64,000 bases of DNA from CAMDMI01 sp044379485 (GTDB lineage: Bacteria; Bacteroidota; Bacteroidia; Cytophagales; Flexibacteraceae): assembly GCA_044379485.1 (NCBI GenBank), contig JBIPOE010000002.1:1-64000 (forward strand), given 5' to 3'. A model generated the notes under the pieces. The model worked only from the letters and a program-made list of their open reading frames with translations, was not told the origin of the DNA and made no database searches. Shown here in pieces: positions 18,187 to 26,829 of this stretch; positions within the stretch are counted from its first letter, which is position 1; every line of letters begins with the position of its first letter. Both the position numbers and the translations under genes were made by a program.

Positions 18187-18365
18187 TTTCTTTTTTTTGA
18201 ACGCTGGTTATGAGCAGCAAATTAACCTGTATTTTGGAAAATTCTCAGATTATAACAGAGATTTTTGAATCGCTGTTCCAATTATTGGATTGAGCCAATT
18301 CCTAAAAAGGACTTTCAATTATAATTTTACCGAAAGCTACAAATATTAAATCTGATCCTTTGCGC

Positions 18366-18373
18366 TACATTTG
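18366..18373 (+). promoter_or_regulatory. Bacteroidota -7 promoter box TACATTTG
   Basis: Exact match to TAnnTTTG, 28 bp before the TTG at 18401. The TTG at 18371, the first possible start of the following frame, lies inside this box, which argues for the later start. No clear -33 TTG at normal spacing. Confidence 0.5.
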
Positions 18374-18400
18374 CAATCAATTACGAGCAAAAATCTGGTC

Positions 18401-19177
18401 TTGAATTTCCGCAAAAGTCTTTTTTATTCTATTTTGGTTTTTTCAACCATCTACTTTTTTTCTTGCAAAGATTTAATGGATGAAAGACCTGGCCCATCAA
18501 TGGTGAGCACCTGGGATACAATCGTTTCCAGATTTAATTTCATCCTTCCCAATGACACATTGGTTTTGACTCACACCCTGGCAAGCAATTCAGAAAACAA
18601 TTTAATTTATCATCAGGTTTCCAGATCACCTCTCGATTTCGTTGAGTTTTTTGGGCCGGATTCTGACTTTGTATTCACCCGCTCTTATCCGGTAAAAGGC
18701 AGATTTTTAGATAAAACTAAACTAAAAGAAGGCATATCAAAAAACATAAGACCAGGTCTTTATGAGTTTTCTTCCTGGGCAAAAGATGAAAATGGAGGCC
18801 TTTCTAACATTGAAAAATTCGAATTTCCAGTTGATGTAGTTGGTTACCCAGGTATGTTAGTTGATTCTCCGGCGAGTGGATATTTAAAAGTGAACAAATT
18901 GGTGGGTGAAACCTTTAAATTAAAAATCAGAGCATACGGATTCTTTCTCAAGGATTTAAGAACCCAATGGTACGATTCATTGAAAAAAGACTCCGCTTCA
19001 AAAACTGCAGTTTACCCAATTGGTGGAGGCAGAGATGGGTATGCCCTTGTAAAGCAAGATACTTTTCCGCCAGGACCAGGCAAACTTTTTTTTATGAAAG
19101 CAACCATAACCAGCGACTCAGGCAATGGTGCGCATTATTGGATTCCTTTTGAAAGAACAAGGCCGATAACCCAGTAA
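18401..19177 (+). CDS. Outer-surface lipoprotein of unknown function
   Basis: 258 residues from the TTG at 18401. The N-terminus NFRKSLFYSILVFSTIYFFSC is a lipoprotein signal with lipobox FFSC, followed by an acidic K-D at +2/+3. The mature part looks beta-rich (FNFILPNDTLVLTHTLASNS; YEFSSWAKDENGGLS, as in cadherin- or Ig-type strands). No catalytic motif is recognisable. It precedes a PagL-like outer-membrane gene on the same strand with 126 bp between them, so it is part of an envelope cluster but probably separately transcribed. Confidence 0.75.
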   Translation: MNFRKSLFYSILVFSTIYFFSCKDLMDERPGPSMVSTWDTIVSRFNFILPNDTLVLTHTLASNSENNLIYHQVSRSPLDFVEFFGPDSDFVFTRSYPVKGRFLDKTKLKEGISKNIRPGLYEFSSWAKDENGGLSNIEKFEFPVDVVGYPGMLVDSPASGYLKVNKLVGETFKLKIRAYGFFLKDLRTQWYDSLKKDSASKTAVYPIGGGRDGYALVKQDTFPPGPGKLFFMKATITSDSGNGAHYWIPFERTRPITQ

Positions 19178-19204
19178 AATTGGATGCCAAATGGGGTTTT
19201 TCTT
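19168..19204 (+). terminator. Probable rho-independent terminator after the lipoprotein gene
   Basis: Outer stem AACCCA / TGGGGTT (one bulge) encloses an inner hairpin TTGG-ATG-CCAA, followed by TTTTTC. The stop codon lies within it. Confidence 0.5.
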
Positions 19205-19267
19205 TTTGCAGATATTATTTTCCACTTAAAATTTTGAGGTTAAACAGGTTGCCGAAGGACAATTCTT

Positions 19268-19275
19268 TAGCTTTG
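19268..19275 (+). promoter_or_regulatory. Possible -7 promoter box TAGCTTTG
   Basis: Matches TAnnTTTG, 28 bp before the ATG at 19304; a TTG at 19249-19251 gives a 16-bp spacer, slightly short. Confidence 0.45.
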
Positions 19276-19303
19276 TTTTAAAGCAAATCATTAGACAGAT
19301 TTC

Positions 19304-20425
19304 ATGATCTGGAAGTTTAGTATCATCATCTTTGGTTTTATTTCTTGTGGACAAATTGAAAAGGCATATTGTCAAAACCCGGGTGAACGCCACATTTTTC
19401 CTTCTTACTCTTTCAAAACCCATGCTGGATATATCATTCCACATAATGATTTATTAAAAGAAGTTTCCAAATCGGTTCCATTTGGCTTTCAGGCAGATAT
19501 ATCATGGTTAAACATGAGCCCAAAAGCATGGAAACAAACCAATTGCTTTGCCAGAACCGGATTTTCTTTACAACACTTTCAATTTAACAACCCTAAAGAA
19601 CTAGGAAGTTCAAGCCAATTAATTGGTTTTTTAGAGCCCTTTTTATTGCGAAAAAATTTCTTTCAATGGTCTTTCAGGTTTGGGTTGGGTGCTACCTACT
19701 TAAGCAAAGTACATGATGAGGTTTCTAACCCTAGAAATCAATTTTTCAGTTCCCCTATCAGCTTTGTTGTCATGGCAGCCACTTCTGCAAAATTTGTTAT
19801 TCATCCCAACTGGAGAGCTTCGCTTTCAGCCTATTACAACCACATTTCCAATGGCGGAATAAAAATGCCAAACAAGGGAATGAACTTTCCAACAATGGCA
19901 ATCGGCCTGGATTATTTACCTTTTCAGGAAATTTTTCCTGTACCACCAAAACCCGAATCCGGACCATTTCCATGGAATATGTATTTGGAACTTGGCACAT
20001 CACTTAAAAATACACCAGAAGATTGGGCCAATTTCAAAGGAACATTTCCTGTAATAAATGTAGCTGGCCTTTTAGAAAAGAAAATTTCGAACGTGCACGC
20101 TTTTTCATTAGGTTTGGAATTTACTGAGGATCAGTATTTAAGACAATATTTTTTATTTAAAAATCAGGATTTTGCCCATCAGCTTATAGGAGGTTTGTTT
20201 GGCCATGCTTTTCATTTGGGTAGGTTTAGAATTTCACAGCAGTATGGTATTTATCTTTTCAATCAAGACCCTGGAAAGCGATTTGCTTACCAACGCTATG
20301 GCATTCATTATGAGTTGTTTAAGAGGATTTCCATAGGTGGAACACTAAAGGCACATAGGCATGTTGCCGACATTTTTGACTTTCGGTTGGCATATAAAAT
20401 GGGGTCAAAGAAAACTGGAACCTAA
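19304..20425 (+). CDS. Acyloxyacyl hydrolase / lipid A deacylase (PagL-like) outer-membrane protein
   Basis: 373 residues. A short hydrophobic leader (IIIFGFISCGQIEKAYCQ) precedes a beta-barrel-like chain with alternating aromatic strands. The region ASLSAYYNHISNGG (around residue 175) carries the His-x-Ser arrangement of the PagL active site, and FRFGLGATYLSKV plus the C-terminal strands fit the lipid A 3-O-deacylase family (PF09411 type). Expected in the outer membrane, removing a 3-O-acyl chain from lipid A. Longer than Pseudomonas PagL (about 170), as usual in Bacteroidota, which carry an extra C-terminal half. Confidence 0.78.
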   Translation: MIWKFSIIIFGFISCGQIEKAYCQNPGERHIFPSYSFKTHAGYIIPHNDLLKEVSKSVPFGFQADISWLNMSPKAWKQTNCFARTGFSLQHFQFNNPKELGSSSQLIGFLEPFLLRKNFFQWSFRFGLGATYLSKVHDEVSNPRNQFFSSPISFVVMAATSAKFVIHPNWRASLSAYYNHISNGGIKMPNKGMNFPTMAIGLDYLPFQEIFPVPPKPESGPFPWNMYLELGTSLKNTPEDWANFKGTFPVINVAGLLEKKISNVHAFSLGLEFTEDQYLRQYFLFKNQDFAHQLIGGLFGHAFHLGRFRISQQYGIYLFNQDPGKRFAYQRYGIHYELFKRISIGGTLKAHRHVADIFDFRLAYKMGSKKTGT

Positions 20426-20582
20426 AGTTATAATGAAACAAACAGGAATCGTATTTAATCTGATTTTCAATCAATTCTGGTTCAAAACATCAATCTGGAA
20501 GAGCTTAGAAAAAAGGATTCCCTATTTTTGCCAGACAAAAATCCTGTTTGCAGAAAGAAGCGGGAATTGAAGTCTCAATTTT

Positions 20583-21428
20583 TTGAAGAAGATTTTATGG
20601 TTTTTAGCAAAGGGCATTTTCCTCACTTTAGGAATATGGTTTTTGTTTCAGGTGTTGAAACATAGGCAGATGTACAAAGAAGATTGCTCTGGGGCGAAGC
20701 GCTTTGATTTTCAGTCTTATGGCAAAATAAAAGATCCCAAAATAGATGAAAGTTCCGGCCTGGCTCTTGAAAATGACAGCCTTTTTTGGACCCATAACGA
20801 TGATACTGACTCCACTTTGTATCTCATTTCCGCAAAGGGTAACTTAAAATCAAAATGGCCTATTCCATTTAAAAACAGAGATTGGGAGGAAGCCTGTAAA
20901 GACAAAAATCAAAACCTTTACATTGGAGATTTTGGAAACAACTTTGAACTTGACAGAAATCTTAGAATTTTAAAAGTAAACCCTAATAAAAGAAAAGTAT
21001 TAGGGGAAATTAAGTTTGATTACCTGGATGAAAATGGTCAAAATGTTGAACATGATTGTGAGGCCATGGTGCATTGGGGCGATAGCTTATATCTTTTTAC
21101 TAAATCCAAAACAGAAAGACTATCAATCGTTTATGCCATTCCAGACAAGCCTGGTTCATACAAAATCAGAGAAAAACAAAGGCTTTCAATTTACGGAGTA
21201 GTCACTGCGGCTGCGTTAAAACCAGATGGAAAGGAACTTGTTCTTTTGACTTATGGGAAACTTTATTTTTATTCGTTACCAAACTTGCTTTCAGTCAAAA
21301 TTCCAGCAGCTGATTTTTGTTTTGCCTATTGGAATATGCGGCAATCTGAATCAATTTGTTATTGGAAACAAGATAGTATTTTACTAGGAAACGAACAAGG
21401 CAATTTATATTTGATGACCAGAAAATAA
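20583..21428 (+). CDS. Membrane-anchored beta-propeller-like protein, unknown
   Basis: 281 residues from a TTG start (KKILWFLAKGIFLTLG...), giving an N-terminal anchor helix and an extracytoplasmic domain. Repeated blade-like strands are visible: ESSGLALENDSLFWTHNDD, NLYIGDFGNN, EAMVHWGDSLYLFTK, YGVVTAAALKPDGKELVLL. The SSGLA...THND(D)...IGDFGNN pattern recurs in uncharacterised Bacteroidota proteins. The last Cys/Trp-rich part (FCFAYWNMRQSESICYWK) completes the propeller. Its TAA overlaps the aroC ATG by one base (TAATG), so it is probably co-translated with aroC though functionally unrelated. Confidence 0.75.
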   Translation: MKKILWFLAKGIFLTLGIWFLFQVLKHRQMYKEDCSGAKRFDFQSYGKIKDPKIDESSGLALENDSLFWTHNDDTDSTLYLISAKGNLKSKWPIPFKNRDWEEACKDKNQNLYIGDFGNNFELDRNLRILKVNPNKRKVLGEIKFDYLDENGQNVEHDCEAMVHWGDSLYLFTKSKTERLSIVYAIPDKPGSYKIREKQRLSIYGVVTAAALKPDGKELVLLTYGKLYFYSLPNLLSVKIPAADFCFAYWNMRQSESICYWKQDSILLGNEQGNLYLMTRK

Positions 21429-22504
21429 TGAGCAACACATACGGTAAAGCATTCAAAATCACAACATTTGGCGAATCACATGGACCTGGAATTGGTGTTG
21501 TAATTGACGGTTGTCCTTCAGGTTTAGAAATAGATTTGGAACACATCCAATTGGAACTTGACAGAAGAAAACCAGGCCAAAGCAAACTTACCACACAAAG
21601 AAAGGAGCCAGATGCATTTCAAGTACTTTCCGGGATATTTGAAGGAAAATCAACAGGCACTCCCATCGCACTTTTTATTCCAAATGAAAACCAGAAAAGT
21701 CAGGATTACAGCCATATAGCCCATACATTCAGGCCGTCTCACGCTGATTTTACCTATCAGGAAAAATATGGAATCCGGGATTACAGAGGTGGCGGCCGAA
21801 GTTCTGCAAGAGAAACCGCAGCAAGGGTAGCATCAGGTGCCATTGCCAAACAAATTCTGGCCACGCAAGGCATTCGCATAGAAGCGTTTGTGAGTCAGGT
21901 TGGGCATATTAAACTTGAAAAAACCTATCAGGAACTCGACTTTTTGTTAACAGAAACCAATCCTGTTCGTTGTCCGGATCCGGAAACAGCTGAGCAAATG
22001 GCCCAACTTATTGATGCCATCAGGCTTGAGCGGGATACTATTGGAGGAATCGTTTCCTGCGTTTGTTTTGGTGTTCCGGTTGGTTTGGGAGAGCCAGTAT
22101 TTGATAAACTGCATGCTGAATTGGGGAAAGCCATGCTAAGTATCAACGCCGCAAAGGGATTTCAGATTGGCTCTGGTTATCAATCAGTTGGCATGAAAGG
22201 ATCAGAGCACAACGATGCTTTCTATACAGACAACGGAAAGGTAAAAACCAAAACCAACCATTCTGGCGGCATTCAAGGTGGAATTTCAAACGGGCAGGAC
22301 ATCACTTTTGATGTGGTTTTTAAACCAGTAGCCACCATCATGCAGGAACAGCAAAGTATTGACGATGAGGGAAACGAGGCAATTGTTTCTGGAAAAGGGC
22401 GTCATGATCCTTGTGTTCTTCCCAGAGCTGTTCCTATTGTGGATGCAATGGCCGCTTTGGTTTTGGTTGATTTTTGGTTGCGGAACAGGATGGTGAAATT
22501 GTAG
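21428..22504 (+). CDS. aroC: Chorismate synthase
   Basis: 358 residues; catalyses 5-enolpyruvylshikimate 3-phosphate to chorismate with reduced FMN, the last shikimate-pathway step. Signatures: GESHGPGIGVVIDGCPSG near the N-terminus, RRKPGQSKLTTQRKE, GIRDYRGGGRSSARETAARVA (flavin/substrate), and HSGGIQGGISNG plus GRHDPCVLPRAVPIVDAM near the C-terminus. Full length. Cytosolic tetramer in known members. It starts one base into the stop of the propeller gene and is followed by a toxin-antitoxin pair whose antitoxin begins 80 bp later. Confidence 0.97.
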   Translation: MSNTYGKAFKITTFGESHGPGIGVVIDGCPSGLEIDLEHIQLELDRRKPGQSKLTTQRKEPDAFQVLSGIFEGKSTGTPIALFIPNENQKSQDYSHIAHTFRPSHADFTYQEKYGIRDYRGGGRSSARETAARVASGAIAKQILATQGIRIEAFVSQVGHIKLEKTYQELDFLLTETNPVRCPDPETAEQMAQLIDAIRLERDTIGGIVSCVCFGVPVGLGEPVFDKLHAELGKAMLSINAAKGFQIGSGYQSVGMKGSEHNDAFYTDNGKVKTKTNHSGGIQGGISNGQDITFDVVFKPVATIMQEQQSIDDEGNEAIVSGKGRHDPCVLPRAVPIVDAMAALVLVDFWLRNRMVKL

Positions 22505-22584
22505 AGAATTCACGTTTTCTAAAGGCTAAACTAACATTTTCAAAAAATGTCGGTAAATTTGAATTTTCAAATAATACAATTGTT

Positions 22585-22821
22585 ATGGCAGGCTCTATAC
22601 AATTCAATACTTCTATAAGCATCAACCAATTGGCTCTGCAATTGCGCAAACAACTCAGCATCAATGAAAGAACTAAACTGGTAAAACTGCTTCAAACTGA
22701 AGCTGATGAAAAAGAACCTGGCTCCGAGGAAATTTTAAATACATTACAAAAAGATTATAAAGCTTTACAAAATGGTACGCTCAAGACGAGACCTTTAAAA
22801 GATGTTTTGAATGAGCTTTAA
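22585..22821 (+). CDS. Antitoxin of RelE-type pair
   Basis: 78 residues from the ATG at 22585; the frame is open upstream into aroC, but this start gives a compact protein. It has a helical pattern ISINQLALQLRKQLSINERTKLVKLLQTEA and a basic/Leu-rich end TRPLKDVLNEL, as in small antitoxins fused to neither HTH nor AbrB motif. It overlaps the toxin by 11 bp. Antitoxin role rests on order and overlap. Confidence 0.72.
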   Translation: MAGSIQFNTSISINQLALQLRKQLSINERTKLVKLLQTEADEKEPGSEEILNTLQKDYKALQNGTLKTRPLKDVLNEL

Positions 22822-23143
22822 AATTGAAGCCTCATATTCCTTTATAAAAGAGCTAAAAAGACTTTCAAAAAAGTATCCTTCATTAAAATCTGAACTTGAT
22901 ACTTTAGGTACTATTTTAGCAGAAAATCCTTCATTTGGCACTCCAATTGGAAAAGACTGTTTCAAGATTCGCTTAGCAATTAAAAGCAAAGGAAAAGGTA
23001 AAAGTGGCGGTGCAAGAGTAATTACCTGTGTTTTATTCGTTAAAAATTCGGTGATTTTACTCTCAATATACGACAAATCTGAAAGTGAAGATATTTCAGA
23101 AGCTGCTCTAAATAAAATACTTAAGGAAAATGACTTGATCTAA
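22811..23143 (+). CDS. RelE/ParE-superfamily toxin
   Basis: 110 residues. It opens FKIEASYSFIKELKRLSKKYPSL, followed by a second helix, and has strands FKIRLAIKSKGKGKSGGARVITCVLF and VILLSIYDKSESEDIS, the RelE/YafQ-like order of two helices and a sheet with a basic groove. Probable ribosome-dependent mRNA interferase, neutralised by the upstream product. Second gene of the pair and translationally coupled to it. It lies between aroC and an SDR gene. Confidence 0.8.
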   Translation: MSFKIEASYSFIKELKRLSKKYPSLKSELDTLGTILAENPSFGTPIGKDCFKIRLAIKSKGKGKSGGARVITCVLFVKNSVILLSIYDKSESEDISEAALNKILKENDLI

Positions 23144-23159
23144 TTCTGGCTTTTATTAA

Positions 23160-23966
23160 ATGAAAAATAAAATCATCCTTATCACCGGAGGAAATTCAGG
23201 AATCGGCTTTGCCCTTGCCAAAGAATTCGGAAAACATGGAAGCAGAATTTGCATAACCGGAAGAGATATAGAAAGATTAGAAATGGCAAAGTTGGAGTTG
23301 GCCAATTTGGGAATCGAATGTATTGGAATTCAAGCCGATGCATCTTCTGAAACAGATCAGCGAAAGGCTGTAGCGCAAACCATTAATCACTATGGAAGTT
23401 TGGATGTGCTCATTAACAATGCTGGAATTTCTATGCGGGCACTTTTCAAAGATCTCGATTTGGAAGTGATCCGTAAAGTGATGGAAACCAACTTCTTTGG
23501 TACTGTTTATGCCACAAAAGCAGCCCTACCTTATATTTTAAAAAGCAAGGGAAGTATTGTGGGAATTTCCTCAATTGCAGGTTACAAAGGCTTGCCAGGT
23601 AGAACTGGCTACTCAGCCTCTAAATTTGCCATGATGGGATTTTTGGAATCACTTGAAATTGAATTACTTAAAAAAGGCGTACACGTTTTGGTTGCAAGCC
23701 CGGGATTTACTACCTCCAGAATTAGAGAAAACTCCCTTACCAAAAACGGTGATGCCCAGGGCGTTTCACCCAGAGAGGAAGCAAAAATGATGAGTTCCGA
23801 GGAGGTTGCTGCAGAAATTTATTTGGCAGTTAAAAATCGAAAGCGCTCCCTGATTATGACAGCTCAAGGGAAATTAACCGTTTGGCTGAATAAATTTTTT
23901 CCAGGATTTGTGAATGGGCTTGTGTATAAAACAATGGCCAAGGAACCTGATTCAGGTTTGGAATAG
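23160..23966 (+). CDS. Short-chain dehydrogenase/reductase (SDR)
   Basis: 268 residues. Classical SDR features: cofactor motif TGGNSGIG near residue 9, an Arg at the end of the second strand (TGRDIERL) suggesting NADP(H), NNAG, catalytic Ser in GISSIAG and YSASK (Tyr/Lys). The C-terminal extension after FPGFVNGLVYKTMAK resembles the SDR7-like/DHRS family (membrane-associated sterol- or lipid-type). Substrate cannot be deduced. It follows the RelE-type toxin by 16 bp on the same strand. Confidence 0.88.
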   Translation: MKNKIILITGGNSGIGFALAKEFGKHGSRICITGRDIERLEMAKLELANLGIECIGIQADASSETDQRKAVAQTINHYGSLDVLINNAGISMRALFKDLDLEVIRKVMETNFFGTVYATKAALPYILKSKGSIVGISSIAGYKGLPGRTGYSASKFAMMGFLESLEIELLKKGVHVLVASPGFTTSRIRENSLTKNGDAQGVSPREEAKMMSSEEVAAEIYLAVKNRKRSLIMTAQGKLTVWLNKFFPGFVNGLVYKTMAKEPDSGLE

Positions 23967-24273
23967 AGTCAAGTAGAATCCCAATCAATTGATTTCAAAA
24001 CGTTCTACCAAGTTGCTCAAATGGAAATCTGGTAATTGCGCTTTTTAAACTAAATTTTATACTTGCAAGACAATCCAGAAAAGAATTCGGTATAAAATTC
24101 GGTTTTTTCAATTCACAAGAACGTCATACATCATTATAAAAAGTAATCATAGTGTAACTACTTTTTTCATATTCCTTTTCTCAATCCGGAATTTTGATAT
24201 CCACCTGGGTTTCTCTTAAGAGAAATTGCTCTAAATTGCCGCCCTAAAATAGATCAAAAGCAAAGCCAAAAAA
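23967..24273. other. Intergenic region, 307 bp
   Basis: No gene. It contains a perfect 16-bp palindrome (24210-24225) close to the start of the CtlX-like gene, and a near-consensus TATACTTG box around 24058-24065. Confidence 0.5.
24210..24225. promoter_or_regulatory. Perfect 16-bp palindrome, possible operator
   Basis: TTTCTCTTAAGAGAAA, self-complementary over all 16 bases, 48 bp upstream of the CtlX-like start. It is not followed by a T-tract and so is not a terminator. Position suits a dimeric regulator site. Confidence 0.4.
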
Positions 24274-25203
24274 ATGAGCCACCAGATCAGCAATACCATC
24301 TTGATGGTACGTCCTGTTGATTTTTCATTCAATGAAGAAACTGCCAAAGACAATGAATTTCAGCACAATCCAGGTGAAGGCAATGTCAACCAAAAAGCAA
24401 ATGAGGAATTCGAAAAAGCTGTAAAACTATTAACCAAAGAAGGCGTTAGTGTTTTAGTTATAGAAAAGGAACCTGAATATCCTGCCATGCCGGATGCTGT
24501 TTTTCCAAATAATTGGTTTGCCACAGACGAAAATGGAAATATTCACGTTTTCCCAATGAAAACTGAAAATAGAAGGGCAGAAACAAAGCAATTAAAACAA
24601 GCTATTTCGTTGGTTGAAAGTGCTGGTTTTAAAGTAAATGACCAGATTATTTGGGAAGATGAATTTGAAAAAGGAGCGATTCTGGAAGGCACTGGAAGTT
24701 TAATTATCGACCGGATAAACAAAGTAGTTTTTGCTGCCATTTCTGAAAGAACCCAAAAAAGACCTGTTGAAATTTTTGCAGAAAAGCTTGGTTATGAACC
24801 CATTTTGTTTCAAACCAGAAGTTCAAAAGGCTTTCCATATTACCACACCAATGTTGTAATGAGCATTGGCGAAAAAATGGCCGTGGTTTGTCTGGATTGC
24901 ATACCAAACAATATCGAAAAAACTATGGTTCAATTTAGCTTGGAGAGGACGCATACAGTGGTTACCATATCCAAGGAGCAACTGGAAGCTGGCTTTTGCG
25001 GAAATCTGCTTCAGGTAAAAGATAAAAAAGGAAAACCAGTAACGGTACTTTCCCAAACAGCTTTTAACAGTTTAACTGAAGCTCAAAAAGAAAAAATGAA
25101 ACCTTTTGGAAAGCTATTGCCAATCGACATTCCGACCATAGAGTTTGTTGGTGGAGGTAGCATCCGTTGCATGATGGCTGAAATATTTTTGCCTAAAGCT
25201 TAA
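24274..25203 (+). CDS. ctlX: CtlX-like citrulline/arginine guanidino-group hydrolase
   Basis: 309 residues of the guanidino-modifying (arginine deiminase/DDAH-type) fold. Motifs: MPDAVFPNNWFATDENG (substrate Asp/Asn region), EGTGSLIIDR, catalytic His in FPYYHTNVVMS and nucleophile Cys299 in GGGSIRCMMAEIF close to the C-terminus. This set matches the citrulline utilisation hydrolase CtlX of Bacteroidota. Cytosolic. The gene stands 29 bp before serS on the same strand, so they may be co-transcribed; the upstream palindrome may control it. An alternative is a related amidinotransferase-like hydrolase of other specificity. Confidence 0.85.
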   Translation: MSHQISNTILMVRPVDFSFNEETAKDNEFQHNPGEGNVNQKANEEFEKAVKLLTKEGVSVLVIEKEPEYPAMPDAVFPNNWFATDENGNIHVFPMKTENRRAETKQLKQAISLVESAGFKVNDQIIWEDEFEKGAILEGTGSLIIDRINKVVFAAISERTQKRPVEIFAEKLGYEPILFQTRSSKGFPYYHTNVVMSIGEKMAVVCLDCIPNNIEKTMVQFSLERTHTVVTISKEQLEAGFCGNLLQVKDKKGKPVTVLSQTAFNSLTEAQKEKMKPFGKLLPIDIPTIEFVGGGSIRCMMAEIFLPKA

Positions 25204-25232
25204 AATCAATCCCTTAAAATTAAAAAAACAAA

Positions 25233-26510
25233 ATGCTTCAAATTCAGCAACTTAGAGAGGAAAAAGAAAGAGTAGTCCAAGGTCTCCAAAAAAAAAATGT
25301 AGCAAATGCTGCTGAGCAGGTTGAAAATGCCATTTCAATAGATACCGAAAGAAAGGAAATTCAATTGTTGCTCAACAAGTTGCAGGAAGAGGTCAATAAA
25401 TTGTCTTCAGAAATTGGCGCTTTGTTAAAATCTGGCCAAAAGGAAAAAGGAGAGGAAATTAAAGCAATAGTTGCTAGTAAAAAGCTGGAAATCAAACAAC
25501 TGGAGGAAAAGTCAACCGAACTGGAGGAAAAGTTGTACCAGGCCATGGTGGTATTGCCAAATGTTCCCCATGTTTCAGTTCCTTATGGAAAAACGCCTGA
25601 GGAAAATGAAATTGTGGAAACCTGGGGTGAGGCCAAAGATATGCCAGCAGGCAGCGTTCCACATTGGGATCTTATTGCCAAATACGACATCATTGACTTT
25701 GAAAACGGCAATAAAGTAAGTGGTGCTGGCTTTCCATTTTATAAAGGAAAAGGCGCAAAACTTCAGCGGGCTTTAATCAATTTCTTTTTGGATGAGGCTG
25801 AAAAAGCTGGTTACTATGAAATGCAACCACCAATTGTAATCAATAAAGAGTCGGGATATGGAACAGGACAGCTGCCTGATAAAGACGGCCAAATGTATCA
25901 TATTCAGGATGATGGTCTGTATATGATTCCTACAGCAGAGGTGCCGATTACCAATTATTTCAGAGATACAATCCTAAAGGAAAGCGACCTGCCAAAGAAA
26001 TGTGTGGGATACACGCCATGTTTTAGAAGGGAAGCTGGAAGCTGGGGCGCTCATGTTCGTGGACTTAACCGTTTGCACCAATTTGATAAAGTTGAAATTG
26101 TTCAAATAGCTAAGCCAGACCAGTCTTATGCCATTTTAGAGGATATGAGAAAGTATGTGCAGGGTCTGTTGGAAAAATTGAATTTGCCTTATCGTGTTTT
26201 GCGACTTTGCGGAGGCGATATGAGCCAAACCTCTGCTTTAACTTATGATATGGAAGTATATTCTGGTGCGCAAGGCAGATGGCTGGAGGTGAGTTCTGTA
26301 AGCAATTTCGAAACGTTTCAAAGCAACCGGCTGAAACTCAGGACCAAATCAGAGGAAACCAAAAAGACCTATTTACTTCATACGCTCAATGGTTCTGCTT
26401 TGGCTTTGCCTAGAATTGTAGCGGCACTTTTGGAAAACAACCAAACCTCCGAAGGTATTAAAATACCAGCAGCCCTTATTCCTTATACCAGGTTCGAGTG
26501 GATTAACTAG
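25233..26510 (+). CDS. serS: Serine-tRNA ligase
   Basis: 425 residues; charges tRNA-Ser with serine. The N-terminal tRNA-binding arm is a long coiled coil (residues about 25-105, Lys/Glu/Leu-rich). The class II core has motif 1 around YYEMQPPIVI, motif 2 TPCFRREAGSWGAHVRGLNRLHQF and motif 3 LNGSALALPRIVAALLE. Full length, cytosolic. It follows the CtlX-like gene and is followed by a terminator hairpin. Confidence 0.97.
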   Translation: MLQIQQLREEKERVVQGLQKKNVANAAEQVENAISIDTERKEIQLLLNKLQEEVNKLSSEIGALLKSGQKEKGEEIKAIVASKKLEIKQLEEKSTELEEKLYQAMVVLPNVPHVSVPYGKTPEENEIVETWGEAKDMPAGSVPHWDLIAKYDIIDFENGNKVSGAGFPFYKGKGAKLQRALINFFLDEAEKAGYYEMQPPIVINKESGYGTGQLPDKDGQMYHIQDDGLYMIPTAEVPITNYFRDTILKESDLPKKCVGYTPCFRREAGSWGAHVRGLNRLHQFDKVEIVQIAKPDQSYAILEDMRKYVQGLLEKLNLPYRVLRLCGGDMSQTSALTYDMEVYSGAQGRWLEVSSVSNFETFQSNRLKLRTKSEETKKTYLLHTLNGSALALPRIVAALLENNQTSEGIKIPAALIPYTRFEWIN

Positions 26511-26530
26511 AGTTTGGGGAAAACTCTTTT
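26509..26530 (+). terminator. Rho-independent terminator after serS
   Basis: Perfect 7-bp stem AGAGTTT / AAACTCT with loop GGGGA, followed by TTT; the last two bases of the serS stop codon are its first bases. Confidence 0.65.
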
Positions 26531-26829
26531 AGTCAAAATAATTGACTGCAAAATTTTGAATTGGTAGTGATGTCCCAAAAGACCTTATTGGTTATTGGGT
26601 TGTTAAAAAATATCAGAAGATTAAAAAGCATACTGAAATAAATAGTTAACTATCAATATATTGGGCCTAATTTTAAAATATAAACACTTAAATTAGATCA
26701 CCCCAAATAGCACCAGGAAAAAAGTTAATTTTTCGAAGTCCTTTAAAGAGAAATTTTGTTGACTTACCGTTTTAAATCACCCTACTTTTGACTTCCTTTT
26801 TTTCTTAACCAGTATTCAAGATATTTATA
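26531..26829. other. Intergenic region upstream of aroB
   Basis: About 300 bp after the serS terminator without any gene. Only the aroB promoter (listed separately) is recognisable. Confidence 0.5.
26759..26790 (+). promoter_or_regulatory. aroB promoter
   Basis: TTG at 26759-26761, a 21-bp spacer, then TACTTTTG at 26783-26790: a full match to the Bacteroidota sigma-A-type promoter. It ends 39 bp before the aroB ATG. Confidence 0.7.
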
